Assembly: GCA_023386235.1 (NCBI GenBank)
Contig: JAEWKC010000037.1
Span: 5,309-69,308, forward strand
Length of the DNA stretch: 64,000 nucleotides
Reading direction: 5' to 3'
From: Bacteroidota bacterium
GTDB lineage: Bacteria > Bacteroidota > Bacteroidia > Chitinophagales > Chitinophagaceae
The position numbers and the translations under genes were made by a program. The first letter of the stretch is position 1. Each line of letters opens with the position of its first letter. The notes under the pieces were generated by a model, which had not been told where the DNA came from, searched no databases, and was given only the letters and a program-made list of their open reading frames with translations. Of this stretch, positions 27,234-36,975 are shown one piece after another.

Positions 27234-28256
27234 CTACTTCTTCCCGCTGTTATAAATTCTTTCAATCATTCCTATTACTGCTATACTTTCGTCAGGACTG
27301 GGAAGGTCATACGGTCGTCCTTTAAGTAAGTGAACAATATTTTCAATCACAAATTGATGATTAGCCGCAGAGACTTTGTAAATGCCATAATCATTGTATG
27401 ATTCGTGCGGATGAATAACGGGTTGTGTGTAATTTTCTATATGACAATGCTGTATCACATTCATATATTGACCGCCAATTTTTACTGATCCTTTTTCTCC
27501 TATAATGGTAAGCGAGCTTATAAGGTTGCTGTTCCATACCGATGTGGAAAAATTGAGCGAGCCCGTGCCTCCATTGATGAAGTCAAACGTAACAACACCG
27601 CTGTCTTCAAACTCTGTAAGCGATTGATGATTAAAGTTGTTGAACTTAGAATATATATTTTTAATATCGCCAAAAAGCCAGTAAAGAATATCAATAAAAT
27701 GAGAAAATTGGGTAAAAAGACAACCACCGTCCAATAGCCTGGTGCCGCGCCATTCTTTGCTCTTTTCCCGATAATAGCGTTCATCACGATTCCAGAAACA
27801 GTTTACCTGCACTATATATATTTCTCCCAGCATTTTTTGGTCTATCACACTTTTAATCCATACAGAAGGAGAAGAATATCGGTTTTGCATTACAGTAAAA
27901 ACCCTTCTGTCTTTTTGCCGGGCAAAATTTACAATATGAACCGCCTCTTTTTGAGAGAGCGCCATAGGTTTTTCAACCAGGATGTGCTTGTTTTTTTCCA
28001 GGCATTGCAGCGCTTGTGCATAATGCAGTCCGTTAGGAGTGGCTATGTTAATTACGTCCACATCCGGGTTACTTGCCAAAAAAGCATCGAGGGAGTTGAA
28101 GAAGGGTGCCGAAAACTGTTCTATACCCAGTTCTTCTTTTGGCTCAATGTCTATGAGCGCAACCAGTTCGGCTTCTTCATTCTGTTCAATCATGGCGGCA
28201 TGCCGCTTGCCAATATTTCCACAACCTACAACGGCAAATTTTATTTTGTTCTTCAT
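27234..28256 (-). CDS. Gfo/Idh/MocA family oxidoreductase
   Basis: 340 residues. The N-terminal Rossmann fold has VVGCGNIGKRHAAMI; then INIATPNGLHY and the family signature HILVEKPMAL with its catalytic Lys. The C-terminal dimer domain includes GGCLFTQFSHFIDILYWLFG. The HFIDILYWLFGD pattern resembles WbpB/WlbA-type UDP-sugar dehydrogenases used for surface-polysaccharide sugars; that assignment is tentative. ATG 28256 is used; TTG 28259 is just upstream. It follows serS by 6 bases and precedes ftsE and a glycosyltransferase on the same strand. Confidence 0.85.
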   Translation of the reverse strand: MKNKIKFAVVGCGNIGKRHAAMIEQNEEAELVALIDIEPKEELGIEQFSAPFFNSLDAFLASNPDVDVINIATPNGLHYAQALQCLEKNKHILVEKPMALSQKEAVHIVNFARQKDRRVFTVMQNRYSSPSVWIKSVIDQKMLGEIYIVQVNCFWNRDERYYREKSKEWRGTRLLDGGCLFTQFSHFIDILYWLFGDIKNIYSKFNNFNHQSLTEFEDSGVVTFDFINGGTGSLNFSTSVWNSNLISSLTIIGEKGSVKIGGQYMNVIQHCHIENYTQPVIHPHESYNDYGIYKVSAANHQFVIENIVHLLKGRPYDLPSPDESIAVIGMIERIYNSGKK

Positions 28257-28262
28257 CAAGGC

Positions 28263-29531
28263 TTAAATCTTTTCTGCACCAAAATAAGGTTGTAAAACCT
28301 TAGGAATTTTTATGCCCTCACTTGTTTGATTATTTTCAAGCAGCGATGCAATGATTCTTGGCAGAGCCAGCGAACTACCGTTGAGCGTATGCACCAGCTG
28401 CGTTTTGCCATCTGCATTTTTAAACCGGCATTTCAGACGGTTGGCCTGGTAACTATGAAAATTGCTTACACTGCTTACTTCCAGCCATTTCTCTTGCGCA
28501 GCGCTGTATACTTCAAAATCGTAAGTGATATGACTGGTAAAGCTCATGTCGCCTCCACAGAGCAGTAAAATTCTGTACGGCAACTCAAGCGATTGCAGCA
28601 ATCCTTCTACGTGCGCTACCATGCTATCCAGCACATCGTCACTATGATCTGGATGCACAATTTCTACAATTTCTACTTTTTCAAATTGATGCACACGGTT
28701 CAGTCCTCTTACGTCTTTACCAAAGCTGCCTGCTTCTCTTCTAAAGCAGGGAGAGTGTGCAGTCATTCTTATGGGCAGATCGCTTTCTTTTAATATTTCG
28801 TCGCGGTAAATATTGGTTACCGGCACTTCCGCGGTAGGGATCAGATAAAAATTATCTTCTGTAGCATGATACATCTGTCCTTCTTTATCGGGTAGCTGGC
28901 CGGTAGCATAGGCCGACGCTTCATTTACCATATATGGTGGGTTGTATTCTGTAAAGCCCGCATCGGTATTATAGTCCAGGAAATACTGTACTAATGCTCT
29001 TTGTAATTTGGCTCCCTTGCCTTTAAATAGTGGAAACCCGCTGCCTGTGATTTTAGCGCCGGTTTCAAAATCTATCAAGTCATATTTTTTGATCAGCTCC
29101 CAATGAGCTACCGCACCATTGTAGAGGTTGGGCTTTTCGCCGCCTTCTTTTACTACAATATTGTCTTCGGACAAAGTGCCTTTGGGTACTTTGTCGTGCG
29201 GAAGATTGGGCAGCTGCACCAATAAATTTTGCAGGGTATCTTCTAAAGAAGACATTTTGTTTTTCAGCTCTTCTAGCAGCGGCTTGAAGCCGCTTACTTC
29301 TTTTTTGGCATTTTCCGCATCTTCCTTTTTGCCTTGTGCCATTAATTGGCCAATGGATTTGGAAATGCTGTTGATGGTAGATTGGTTGTTGTCAAATTCA
29401 CTTTGTGCTTTCTTTCTTTCATCATCTACAGCCACTATTTCATCTACAAGCGATAGGTTCTTAAAGTTTTTGACAGCTAATTTTTCTTTTACCTCATCAG
29501 GGTTTTGCCTTAATATATTTACTAATAACAT
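28263..29531 (-). CDS. serS: Seryl-tRNA synthetase
   Basis: Charges tRNA-Ser in the cytoplasm. 422 residues, normal class II size. The N-terminal long coiled-coil arm (about 30-110) binds tRNA. Motif 2 includes FRREAGSFGKDVRGLNRVHQF, and motif 3 is represented by NGSSLALPRIIASLLENNQ. It heads a minus-strand run. A -7-like box (TATCTTCG on the minus strand, 29555-29562) lies 24 bases before the ATG. Divergent from gdhA. Confidence 0.96.
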   Translation of the reverse strand: MLLVNILRQNPDEVKEKLAVKNFKNLSLVDEIVAVDDERKKAQSEFDNNQSTINSISKSIGQLMAQGKKEDAENAKKEVSGFKPLLEELKNKMSSLEDTLQNLLVQLPNLPHDKVPKGTLSEDNIVVKEGGEKPNLYNGAVAHWELIKKYDLIDFETGAKITGSGFPLFKGKGAKLQRALVQYFLDYNTDAGFTEYNPPYMVNEASAYATGQLPDKEGQMYHATEDNFYLIPTAEVPVTNIYRDEILKESDLPIRMTAHSPCFRREAGSFGKDVRGLNRVHQFEKVEIVEIVHPDHSDDVLDSMVAHVEGLLQSLELPYRILLLCGGDMSFTSHITYDFEVYSAAQEKWLEVSSVSNFHSYQANRLKCRFKNADGKTQLVHTLNGSSLALPRIIASLLENNQTSEGIKIPKVLQPYFGAEKI

Positions 29532-29741
29532 ACTTGTTTTCTAAATAATTTCTGCGAAGATAAAAGTTAATTTACAAAAAATAGTTATTTGAGAAATATC
29601 TAAGAAATCATCTTCTTTTTTTACATTTTCAAACATATTTTTGTAACCTTGCGCATTTGGGTTTCTTTTTGGCATTTTTTAATTAACATTGCATCTCACA
29701 GATATGCCTTGTCAGATAACCCGAAAAACAAAATAGTAATA

Positions 29742-31085
29742 ATGATGAAAGCAAAAGTCCAGCAATTTATTGAAGATGTTAATAAGAAAAATCCTGGAGA
29801 ACATGAATATTTACAGGCGGTAACAGAAGTAGCCGCGTCTATTTTACCTTTCATAGAAAACACCCCGAAGTATAAAAATAAAGGACTGCTTGAGCGAATG
29901 ATAGAGCCGGAAAGGATCATTATTTTTAGAGTGCCCTGGGTTGACGATAAAGGTAAGGTGCAGGTAAACAGGGGCTATCGGGTAGAAATGAACTCTGCAA
30001 TTGGCCCGTATAAAGGCGGCTTGCGTTTTCACCCGTCTATCAATTTGAGCATTCTTAAGTTTCTCGCTTTTGAGCAAACCTTTAAAAACAGCCTCACAAC
30101 TTTGCCTATGGGCGGTGGAAAGGGCGGTGCTGATTTTGACCCGAAAGGAAAATCGGAAGGCGAAGTAATGCGTTTCTGCCAAAGTTTTATGATGGAGCTG
30201 TTTCGTCATATAGGTGAAGATACAGATATCCCGGCCGGAGATATAGGAGTAGGCTCCAGGGAAATAGGCTTTCTCTTTGGCATGTATAAGAAGCTCTCTA
30301 ATACTTTTACGGGCGTTTTAACGGGTAAGGATGTAAGCTATGGCGGTTCGGAAATGCGCCCCGAAGCTACAGGATATGGGGTGGTATATTTTACCGAATG
30401 TATGTTGAAGGAATCGGGCAGCTCGTTAAAAAATAAAACAGTGACCGTATCGGGTTCGGGCAATGTAGCGCAGTTCACGGTAGAAAAATTAAATGAATTT
30501 GGAGCCAAAGTAGTCACGCTTTCAGATTCGGGCGGATTTATTTACGATAAAGACGGTATAGACGAAGAAAAGCTGGCCTGGGTAAAGCATCTGAAAAATA
30601 TAAAGCGCGGAAGAATAGACGAATATGTACAAAAATACAAGTCGGCTAAATTTTATAAAGACAAAAGGCCCTGGGGCATACAATGCGATCTGGCTATGCC
30701 CAGCGCCACAGAAAATGAATTAGACGAACGCGATGCTAAAACACTTGTAAAAAACGGAGCGCTATGTGTAGCGGAAGGCGCTAATATGCCGTGCACCTTA
30801 GAAGCCATAGAAGTGTTTCATCAGAATAAAGTGATTTTTGCGCCGGGCAAAGCATCCAACGCCGGGGGCGTAGCTACTTCGGGACTGGAAATGTCGCAAA
30901 ACTCTCTGCGTTTAAACTGGACAAACGAAAAGGTAGATACCAAGCTTAAAAATATTATGGAATCTGTACACAGCAAATGTGTGCTATACGGAAAAGAAGG
31001 CGATTATATCAATTATGTAAAAGGCGCTAATATAGCCGGGTTTGTAAAAGTTGCCGATGCCATGCTGGCCCAGGGTATTATTTAA
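29742..31085 (+). CDS. gdhA: NADP-type glutamate dehydrogenase
   Basis: Interconverts 2-oxoglutarate plus ammonia and glutamate, linking carbon and nitrogen metabolism. 447 residues from ATG 29742, matching the hexameric bacterial family; an upstream in-frame TTG at 29649 would add 31 non-conserved residues. The dimerisation domain includes GPYKGGLRFHPSINLS, and the catalytic Lys region is LPMGGGKGGADFDPKGKSE. The NADP Rossmann region has VTVSGSGNVAQFTVEKL. A weak -7 (TAACCTTG, 29644-29651) lies upstream. Confidence 0.95.
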   Translation: MMKAKVQQFIEDVNKKNPGEHEYLQAVTEVAASILPFIENTPKYKNKGLLERMIEPERIIIFRVPWVDDKGKVQVNRGYRVEMNSAIGPYKGGLRFHPSINLSILKFLAFEQTFKNSLTTLPMGGGKGGADFDPKGKSEGEVMRFCQSFMMELFRHIGEDTDIPAGDIGVGSREIGFLFGMYKKLSNTFTGVLTGKDVSYGGSEMRPEATGYGVVYFTECMLKESGSSLKNKTVTVSGSGNVAQFTVEKLNEFGAKVVTLSDSGGFIYDKDGIDEEKLAWVKHLKNIKRGRIDEYVQKYKSAKFYKDKRPWGIQCDLAMPSATENELDERDAKTLVKNGALCVAEGANMPCTLEAIEVFHQNKVIFAPGKASNAGGVATSGLEMSQNSLRLNWTNEKVDTKLKNIMESVHSKCVLYGKEGDYINYVKGANIAGFVKVADAMLAQGII

Positions 31086-31108
31086 GCAAAAAATAATTGT
31101 AGCTTCAA

Positions 31109-31137
31109 TTGCAACCTAATCTTTATATTTGCAACCT
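31109..31137 (+). promoter_or_regulatory. tatC promoter -7 box flanked by direct repeats
   Basis: TATATTTG at 31124-31131 is an exact TAnnTTTG. The nine bases TTGCAACCT occur at 31109-31117 and again at 31129-31137, exactly 20 bases apart, the second copy overlapping the end of the -7 box. The box position rules out TTG 31129 as the tatC start. Confidence 0.5.
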
Positions 31138-31149
31138 CATTGTAGTAAA

Positions 31150-32001
31150 GTGATTAAAAAAATTTTAGATAAAAGGGCGGGTGACGATAATGAAATGTCG
31201 TTTGTAGATCATCTAGAAGCGCTTAGATGGCACATCATACGCTCCTTATTGATAGTAATTGTTTTAGCTATCGTTATCTTTATCAATATACAATGGTTCT
31301 TTGATTATGTGATTGCCGGTCCTATAAATCCCAATTTTATCAGCTACAAGGCAATGTGTAAGCTTGCAGAAATTACCCATTTAAGCGGGTTGTGTGTGCA
31401 GCCGGTAACGGTACCTATGCAAACAACTACCTACGCGGGCCAGTTCTTAGGAAGCTTTTCTATTGCTTTTATAGGTGCCTTTATTTTTGCATTTCCCTAT
31501 ATTTTCTGGGAATTCTGGCGCTTCGTGCGGCCGGCACTCACAGAAAAGGAAATGAAAAGCTCAAGGTTCGCTATTTTTTGGGTTTCTTTCTTTTTCTTCT
31601 CCGGCGCGGCTTTTGGATACTTTGTTTTAGGGCCTTTTGTATTTAGCTTTTTAGCCAATTTCCAGATCAGCGCCAGTAATATGATGCGTACCATACCTAC
31701 GTTGAACGACTATATTGATAATCTTACCAATATTGTTTTAGGTTGTGGTATAGCGTTTGAGTTGCCCGTACTTTCTTATGTACTCACGCAAATAGGCTTG
31801 ATCACTCCCGGCTTCTTGAAAAGAAACCGAAAATACGCGATAGTGATTATCCTCATTGTAGCGGCTTTCATTACGCCCAGCCCCGATATGATCAGCCAGC
31901 TGCTGGTATTTATTCCTTTGATGACTTTGTACGAGTTTGGAATAGTTGTTTCTAAATCTGTCTATAAAAAACTGGAAGAAGAAGATAAGCAATGGAGCTG
32001 A
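31150..32001 (+). CDS. tatC: Sec-independent protein translocase TatC
   Basis: Core inner-membrane subunit of the twin-arginine translocase, which receives RR signal peptides and exports folded proteins. 283 residues from GTG 31150, six transmembrane helices. Conserved features are MSFVDHLEALRWHIIRS at the cytoplasmic N-terminus (family SFxxHLxELR), FPYIFWEFWRFVRPALTEKE and FITPSPDMISQLLVFIPLMTLYE. The 3' end is convergent with lptD, 18 bases apart. tatA is not in the window. Confidence 0.93.
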   Translation: MIKKILDKRAGDDNEMSFVDHLEALRWHIIRSLLIVIVLAIVIFINIQWFFDYVIAGPINPNFISYKAMCKLAEITHLSGLCVQPVTVPMQTTTYAGQFLGSFSIAFIGAFIFAFPYIFWEFWRFVRPALTEKEMKSSRFAIFWVSFFFFSGAAFGYFVLGPFVFSFLANFQISASNMMRTIPTLNDYIDNLTNIVLGCGIAFELPVLSYVLTQIGLITPGFLKRNRKYAIVIILIVAAFITPSPDMISQLLVFIPLMTLYEFGIVVSKSVYKKLEEEDKQWS

Positions 32002-32019
32002 TGATAAAAACTTCTTACA

Positions 32020-34722
32020 CTAATTTCCAAAGCTTCTGGTACGGTTGATTTTCAAATCCCTCAATATTCCTGATTTAGGGTTAAGTACAATACTGAAAGA
32101 TTTCCACGGACCAACCGGTGTAATGTTGATGCTTAATTGCCAGCAGTGCATTTCGCGGCTTACAAATACAGTAAACATTTGCATTTGCATGGTTTTAAGA
32201 TCAAAGTAGGTAGAGCCACCGGCTTTCCATTTGGGCGTAAGGCTAAAATCACCGCTAAGGTTCAGGCTCGCGTTAAATGTATGCATATAGCCCCTGTAAT
32301 TATTCCTGAGTGTTTTACTGTAATTGAGCGCTATAGACGTAGATACATTCCACGGTATATTGAAATCTACAAACTCAGAAGCGTTTTGCCTTATGTATTC
32401 TATTTGCCGTTGTTGTTCGTCCATTGTTAAAGACGGGTCTACGGGAATGCGATCCTCATCTTCTCTTTCATCCTTCTTTTTGCTTGAGAATGATGTGGAT
32501 AGTGCAAGGTTGGCATTGTTGAGCGAACCTATCCTACCTTTGCCCCAGTGCAGTTTATCAATCCTGATGCCCGTTGCCGGGTCTGTTTCGTAAGGGTCTA
32601 TGGTGGCGCCGCTGGTTACAGAGAGTTTATTGTTGAACAGTGATGTACGCATGCTTATATTAAAAGGCTGCCATCGCAGAGAATCGGCAAGAAAATTATA
32701 GCCCGAAGTGATGCTTAACCCGTCAATTAGCCGCACTTTTTTAGTAGCGTTTTCTTCGGTACCAGTAGTATCATTGTCATTTCTCACTTTCAGTTCCAGC
32801 AGGTTGTCAATGCCAAAGGTCAAACCTCCGAAGGCAATATTGCTAAAGCCTCCGTACAGATTTCCTTCATATTGCGAAACCCATCTCTTTCGTCCGCTGG
32901 TATCCGTTTGCAACAATTCATAATAGCTTCTCGCCATATTGGGCGTGTAGCTGGCACTCACAGAGGGTCTTATCTCGTGCCTTAAAGCCTGTACTTTTCC
33001 TTTGCGGAAATTAAATGTTCCAAAAACTCTTGTATTGGCACTCATGCCAAAAGTCATTTGGCGGGCAGTGAAAAATCCTTTGCGTATTGTAGTGTCTACC
33101 AGCTGTGTGCTTTCATCCCATTGACGATACATTCTTCTGCTCATCCAGTTTTCGCTGTATGATATGGAAGGAGAAAACATCACCGGGCCTAAAGAGGGTA
33201 GCGAAATGCTTATAGGAATATTGTGTTGCGCTCCCCATTGCAAAGTGTCTATCAGATGACGGAAGGTAAAAGCCGTATCGTAAAATGAAAATTGGTTAAT
33301 AAGTGTACCATTGTAGCCAATGCCAAAATTTTCGTACCATTTGCCAGAGCCTACAGATTCTGTATTCATAAACGGGTTGAATGTTTTGGTAGAGAAGCTA
33401 AGTGTTGGCAGTTGCACATTGGTCAACCGGGTGCTGTTGTTTTGGTTATGATTGGCTTGCAAAGAAAGATTGTAGGTGCCATCCTGCCAGGATTTAGAAT
33501 AAGATATGCTGGAACTCATCTGGTTCTGAAAATTCTTATAGGGGTTGTTGGGTATATTTTCGTTGTAGCGCGAGCTGCCCGCGTTTACACTGGCAGAAAA
33601 GCTTACGCCGGGGCGTGCTTTACTATCCATAGAATGACTCCAGTTTACCTGAAAGCTGCTACTTTTTAAAAACTCATCTTGTATAGCAGGCGACTCATTC
33701 AATGTCTTTGTTTTTTGGTAGTTGAATGAGAAACGTCCGCGATAGCGGTATCTTTTATAATACTGCGGGCTTACGCTAATGTTGTAACCCATGTAGGAAT
33801 AAATATTTCCTCTGAGGGTTACATCCCAGTAATCGTTGATCACCTTGTAATAGCCCAGACCTTCTAGTCCTAAGCCCATGTTGGCATTTTGGGTAAACTG
33901 CGGCGGAAGCACCCCCGAACTTCTGCCTCGCTGAAGCGGGTAAATACCAAAAGGTATCATCACCGGCATAGGCACACTTTCAAACTCGGGGAACGCCGGA
34001 CCGGAAACCGCCAGTTTATTGGTAATGAGCTTTAGCTTTTTGGCGCGCAATGCAAAATGCGGTTCATCCAGGTTGCAGGTGGTAAATCGTCCGTTATAGG
34101 CGTAAGCTACATCCTTCTCTACTTTTTTTACAATTTCAGCGTTCACAAAGATTTCTCCTTCGTTGTAGTAGGTATTTTTAAATATACCTCTTTGTGTTTT
34201 CAGGTTGAAGGAGATGGTATCCATTATTGATTTTGAATCGCCCTGCACAATGGTGGGCAGGTTCATTGCGTTCTTAGAAGTATCTGTGCCGCCCCAGGCT
34301 TTTACGATATTGGTGCTATTATCATAAAAGATAGTATTGGCTTTAATATCTACGCTTTCCTGCGCATTTGTGCCATCGGTTTTTGCATTCGCGTTGCCGT
34401 GCAGGTACAATTGTTTTTGTGGTACAAGAAACACAAATGAGTCTTTGGCGCTATATTCAATAGGAGCGTTCAAAGAATCTTTTGAAAGAGAAATGGAGTC
34501 AATATTGTTTTGTCTTAAACTATCGGAAACAGTAGTGTCAGCAGGAATAGGAAGAATAGTGGTGTCTAACCTTACATAAGGATGTAAAATGTCATTTGCT
34601 AAGGAAAAGTTATTATTTCCCGCCGCGAAACTTTCTGAGCCGAATACTAAAAGTATAGCAATACTAAAAAGTACTTTTAGAGCGTTTTTTAAATTAACTT
34701 TACGATTCCGGAGTTTATTCAT
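32020..34722 (-). CDS. lptD: LPS-assembly outer-membrane protein LptD
   Basis: Outer-membrane barrel that inserts lipopolysaccharide into the outer leaflet. 900 residues from ATG 34722; a TTG at 34749 would add nine residues before the signal peptide. The signal peptide ends about SESFA. An N-terminal OstA/LptA-like beta-jellyroll (about 90-260: KQLYLHGNANAKTDG, VDIKANTIFYD) is followed by the long barrel domain starting at PMPVMIPFGIYPLQRGRSSGVLPP, a stretch typical of Bacteroidota LptD, then many aromatic amphipathic strands. The last residues are charged (INRTRSFGN). Divergent from the amidase, MCE and OstA genes. Confidence 0.88.
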   Translation of the reverse strand: MNKLRNRKVNLKNALKVLFSIAILLVFGSESFAAGNNNFSLANDILHPYVRLDTTILPIPADTTVSDSLRQNNIDSISLSKDSLNAPIEYSAKDSFVFLVPQKQLYLHGNANAKTDGTNAQESVDIKANTIFYDNSTNIVKAWGGTDTSKNAMNLPTIVQGDSKSIMDTISFNLKTQRGIFKNTYYNEGEIFVNAEIVKKVEKDVAYAYNGRFTTCNLDEPHFALRAKKLKLITNKLAVSGPAFPEFESVPMPVMIPFGIYPLQRGRSSGVLPPQFTQNANMGLGLEGLGYYKVINDYWDVTLRGNIYSYMGYNISVSPQYYKRYRYRGRFSFNYQKTKTLNESPAIQDEFLKSSSFQVNWSHSMDSKARPGVSFSASVNAGSSRYNENIPNNPYKNFQNQMSSSISYSKSWQDGTYNLSLQANHNQNNSTRLTNVQLPTLSFSTKTFNPFMNTESVGSGKWYENFGIGYNGTLINQFSFYDTAFTFRHLIDTLQWGAQHNIPISISLPSLGPVMFSPSISYSENWMSRRMYRQWDESTQLVDTTIRKGFFTARQMTFGMSANTRVFGTFNFRKGKVQALRHEIRPSVSASYTPNMARSYYELLQTDTSGRKRWVSQYEGNLYGGFSNIAFGGLTFGIDNLLELKVRNDNDTTGTEENATKKVRLIDGLSITSGYNFLADSLRWQPFNISMRTSLFNNKLSVTSGATIDPYETDPATGIRIDKLHWGKGRIGSLNNANLALSTSFSSKKKDEREDEDRIPVDPSLTMDEQQRQIEYIRQNASEFVDFNIPWNVSTSIALNYSKTLRNNYRGYMHTFNASLNLSGDFSLTPKWKAGGSTYFDLKTMQMQMFTVFVSREMHCWQLSINITPVGPWKSFSIVLNPKSGILRDLKINRTRSFGN

Positions 34723-34893
34723 ATCAATCTTGTCGGCCTTATCTCTCAAATTATACGCAATATTAAGGATAAGGTTAGCTAAAAACGTACAAACTGATAG
34801 TTAAATTATTTATTAAATTAAAACAGAGTGTAAAAATAAGTCTATTTATCAAACATTGACACTCTTTTAAGATTTTAATTGTAAGCAACACAT

Positions 34894-35862
34894 ATGACAA
34901 ATCGAAAAAAAATCACTTTTACTTTATTATCTTTATTCGTATTGCTTAGTTCCTTTTACTGGTTTCCTGTAAAAAAAGCAGAACCGTCAAAGCGGTCGCT
35001 TGTAAATACAATAATAGTGGATGCAGGGCACGGTTATCCCGATCCGGGAGCGCAGGGGAGTTTTAGCAATGAAGCCGACATTAACCTGGCAATAGCCCTG
35101 AGTCTGGGCGAAAAGCTCAAAAGCGCGTTGCCCGATTGTAAAATACTATACACGCGCACTAACAGAAATTTGCCGGCAGGCCTTCAAAATAAAGACGAAG
35201 CCAACAGGTGGCGCGCACGCTACGCTAATGAAAATAAAGGCGATTTGTTTATTTCCATTCATGTAAATGACGTGGTGGCACGCTACGGTAAAAGAGTGAT
35301 TGGTACCAAACAGCAGAACTATACCACTTATGTGGGTAAAGGCAAAAGCAGAAAAAAAGTAACCCGTACCCGTACCGTGAACGAATATGAAACTTACAGG
35401 CTTCCCTGCGCAAGCTCCGGAACACAAACCTATGTATGGTCTTCTTCAAAAAATGAAGAAAAGAAAGGATATATCAACAATGAAGTTTCCAAAGAGTTTG
35501 ATTCAGACAGTACGCTGCTGATAGAAGACCAGGAAACGCGCATATTGTCTTCTATTTATTTAAAAAAATATCTCAACAGAAGCAGAACGCTGGCAGAAAT
35601 GGTAGAAGAAGAATTCAGAAAAAAAGGAATTAAAAGCGGAGGCGGAGCCATGCAGTTTACCAGAGGCATAAGAGTGCTGGGCGCTACAGCCATGCCCAGT
35701 GTTTTGGTAGAGACAGGCTTCATCTGCAATCCACAGGATGAGCAGTATCTCAATAGCAGCGATGGGCAAAATACACTGGCAGAGGGCATATTACACGCGG
35801 TGCTGCGGTATAAAAACAGCGTAGATGCGGGGAATATTTCAGAAAACACGCTTAATCAGTAA
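34894..35862 (+). CDS. N-acetylmuramoyl-L-alanine amidase (Amidase_3), copy 1
   Basis: Zn-dependent hydrolase that cleaves the peptide stem from MurNAc, used in daughter-cell separation. 322 residues with an N-terminal membrane/signal segment. Zn and catalytic residues are present: His46 in VDAGHG, Glu60 (FSNEADIN), His123 in SIHVND and catalytic Glu273 in VETGF. Between SIHVND and the next strand sits an extra ~45-residue segment rich in Lys/Arg (YVGKGKSRKKVTRTRT, about 146-161). The paralogue 23 bases downstream has the same insertion. First gene of the plus-strand envelope run. Confidence 0.92.
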   Translation: MTNRKKITFTLLSLFVLLSSFYWFPVKKAEPSKRSLVNTIIVDAGHGYPDPGAQGSFSNEADINLAIALSLGEKLKSALPDCKILYTRTNRNLPAGLQNKDEANRWRARYANENKGDLFISIHVNDVVARYGKRVIGTKQQNYTTYVGKGKSRKKVTRTRTVNEYETYRLPCASSGTQTYVWSSSKNEEKKGYINNEVSKEFDSDSTLLIEDQETRILSSIYLKKYLNRSRTLAEMVEEEFRKKGIKSGGGAMQFTRGIRVLGATAMPSVLVETGFICNPQDEQYLNSSDGQNTLAEGILHAVLRYKNSVDAGNISENTLNQ

Positions 35863-35885
35863 TAGTAAAAAAATAAATCTTTATA

Positions 35886-36806
35886 TTGCGCACCCAAAAA
35901 GCAAGAGGTTTGAAATCAATTAATCATATACTTACTTTATTCACCATCATTTTTCTGTTTTTTAATGGTGATGCTTATGCTCAGCAGAAGCCTTTTACCA
36001 TAGTCATTGATCCCGGGCATGGAGGTCAGGATGTGGGCGCTAAAGGCTCCTATTCTCTCGAAAAAAATCTCGCCTTGGCCGTATCTCTTAAATTAAGAGA
36101 CGAGGTAAACAGGCAGTATCCTAAGGTAAGAACCATCATGACGCGCTCTACCGACATTACGCAAAACGTAAAAGCCAAAGCCGAAATAGCCAATAATGCA
36201 GGGGGCGATTTGTTTATTTCCATACATTGCAATGCCGCGCCGAGAATAAGCAAAAGCGAAATTACGGGATACAAAACACAAACATACTACACTGGTAAAG
36301 GCAAGAGCAGGAAAAAACGTACAAGAAAAGTACCCGTTTACAGAAGATGGACAGAAGCCAATCCGGCAAAAGGCACGGAAACATTTATTTGGTCTATTGA
36401 TAAAGTAGACAGCAAAACATCTGCGCTGCGCAATAACGAAGAATTGTATATGGACGATGAAATGCGCAAAGAACTGGCCAACTTTGACCCCGAATCGGCC
36501 GAAAAAAATATTATTTACAATCTGAGAGCCAAACAATACTTTACCCGTAGCGCAACATTTGCCAAAAATATAGAGCAGGAATTTATCAATACTGGCAGAG
36601 AAAGTCGTATGGCAAAGCAGCGCAACAAGGGTATTTGGGTATTGCAGGCTACAGCCATGCCAAGTGTATTGATAGAAATAGGTTTTATTTCCAACATTGA
36701 AGAAGAAAACTACATGAACAGCGGCCAAGGACAGCAGGAAATAGTTTCTGCCATTACCAAAGCTGTGGGCAAGTATCTTTCTAATTTGGGTGTGGCTTAT
36801 AAATAG
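35886..36806 (+). CDS. N-acetylmuramoyl-L-alanine amidase (Amidase_3), copy 2
   Basis: 306 residues, signal peptide ending AYAQ near residue 33. Catalytic set complete: His45 in DPGHG, Glu59 (YSLEKNL), His114 in SIHCNA, and Glu in VLIEIGF. It carries the same Lys/Arg-rich insertion after SIHCNA (GKGKSRKKRTRKVPVYRRW, about 137-155). Clearly a tandem duplicate of the preceding gene, since diverged. The start is uncertain: TTG 35886 or TTG 35910 (residue 9); TATATTG just before 35888 could be a degenerate -7 box, favouring 35910. Confidence 0.9.
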   Translation: MRTQKARGLKSINHILTLFTIIFLFFNGDAYAQQKPFTIVIDPGHGGQDVGAKGSYSLEKNLALAVSLKLRDEVNRQYPKVRTIMTRSTDITQNVKAKAEIANNAGGDLFISIHCNAAPRISKSEITGYKTQTYYTGKGKSRKKRTRKVPVYRRWTEANPAKGTETFIWSIDKVDSKTSALRNNEELYMDDEMRKELANFDPESAEKNIIYNLRAKQYFTRSATFAKNIEQEFINTGRESRMAKQRNKGIWVLQATAMPSVLIEIGFISNIEEENYMNSGQGQQEIVSAITKAVGKYLSNLGVAYK

Positions 36807-36842
36807 CTAAATTCATTTTATCAAAAATATAAAATATTCATT

Positions 36843-36850
36843 TACTTTTG
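36843..36850 (+). promoter_or_regulatory. Candidate -7 box upstream of the MCE gene
   Basis: TACTTTTG fits TAnnTTTG, 125 bases before the MCE ATG. The 169-base gap otherwise shows no gene. A long leader would result. Confidence 0.4.
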
Positions 36851-36975
36851 TGTGTGATTTTCAATTGGTTTTTGGCAAAATGCTTTTTGAAAACGGAGTT
36901 ACAAAAAAGAAGGATCATTAAAGGTTTTAATAGATTTATCTATTCAGCAAAAAAAGAAAAACAGAAAATAAACAC

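Noticed and set aside
31129..31149. TTG 31129 as the tatC start
   Set aside because: It sits within the -7 box TATATTTG; GTG 31150 gives the normal N-terminus of the family.
36093..36728. Long minus-strand open frame of 211 codons
   Set aside because: It is the complement of the second amidase gene, which has full catalytic motifs; the antisense translation has no family character.
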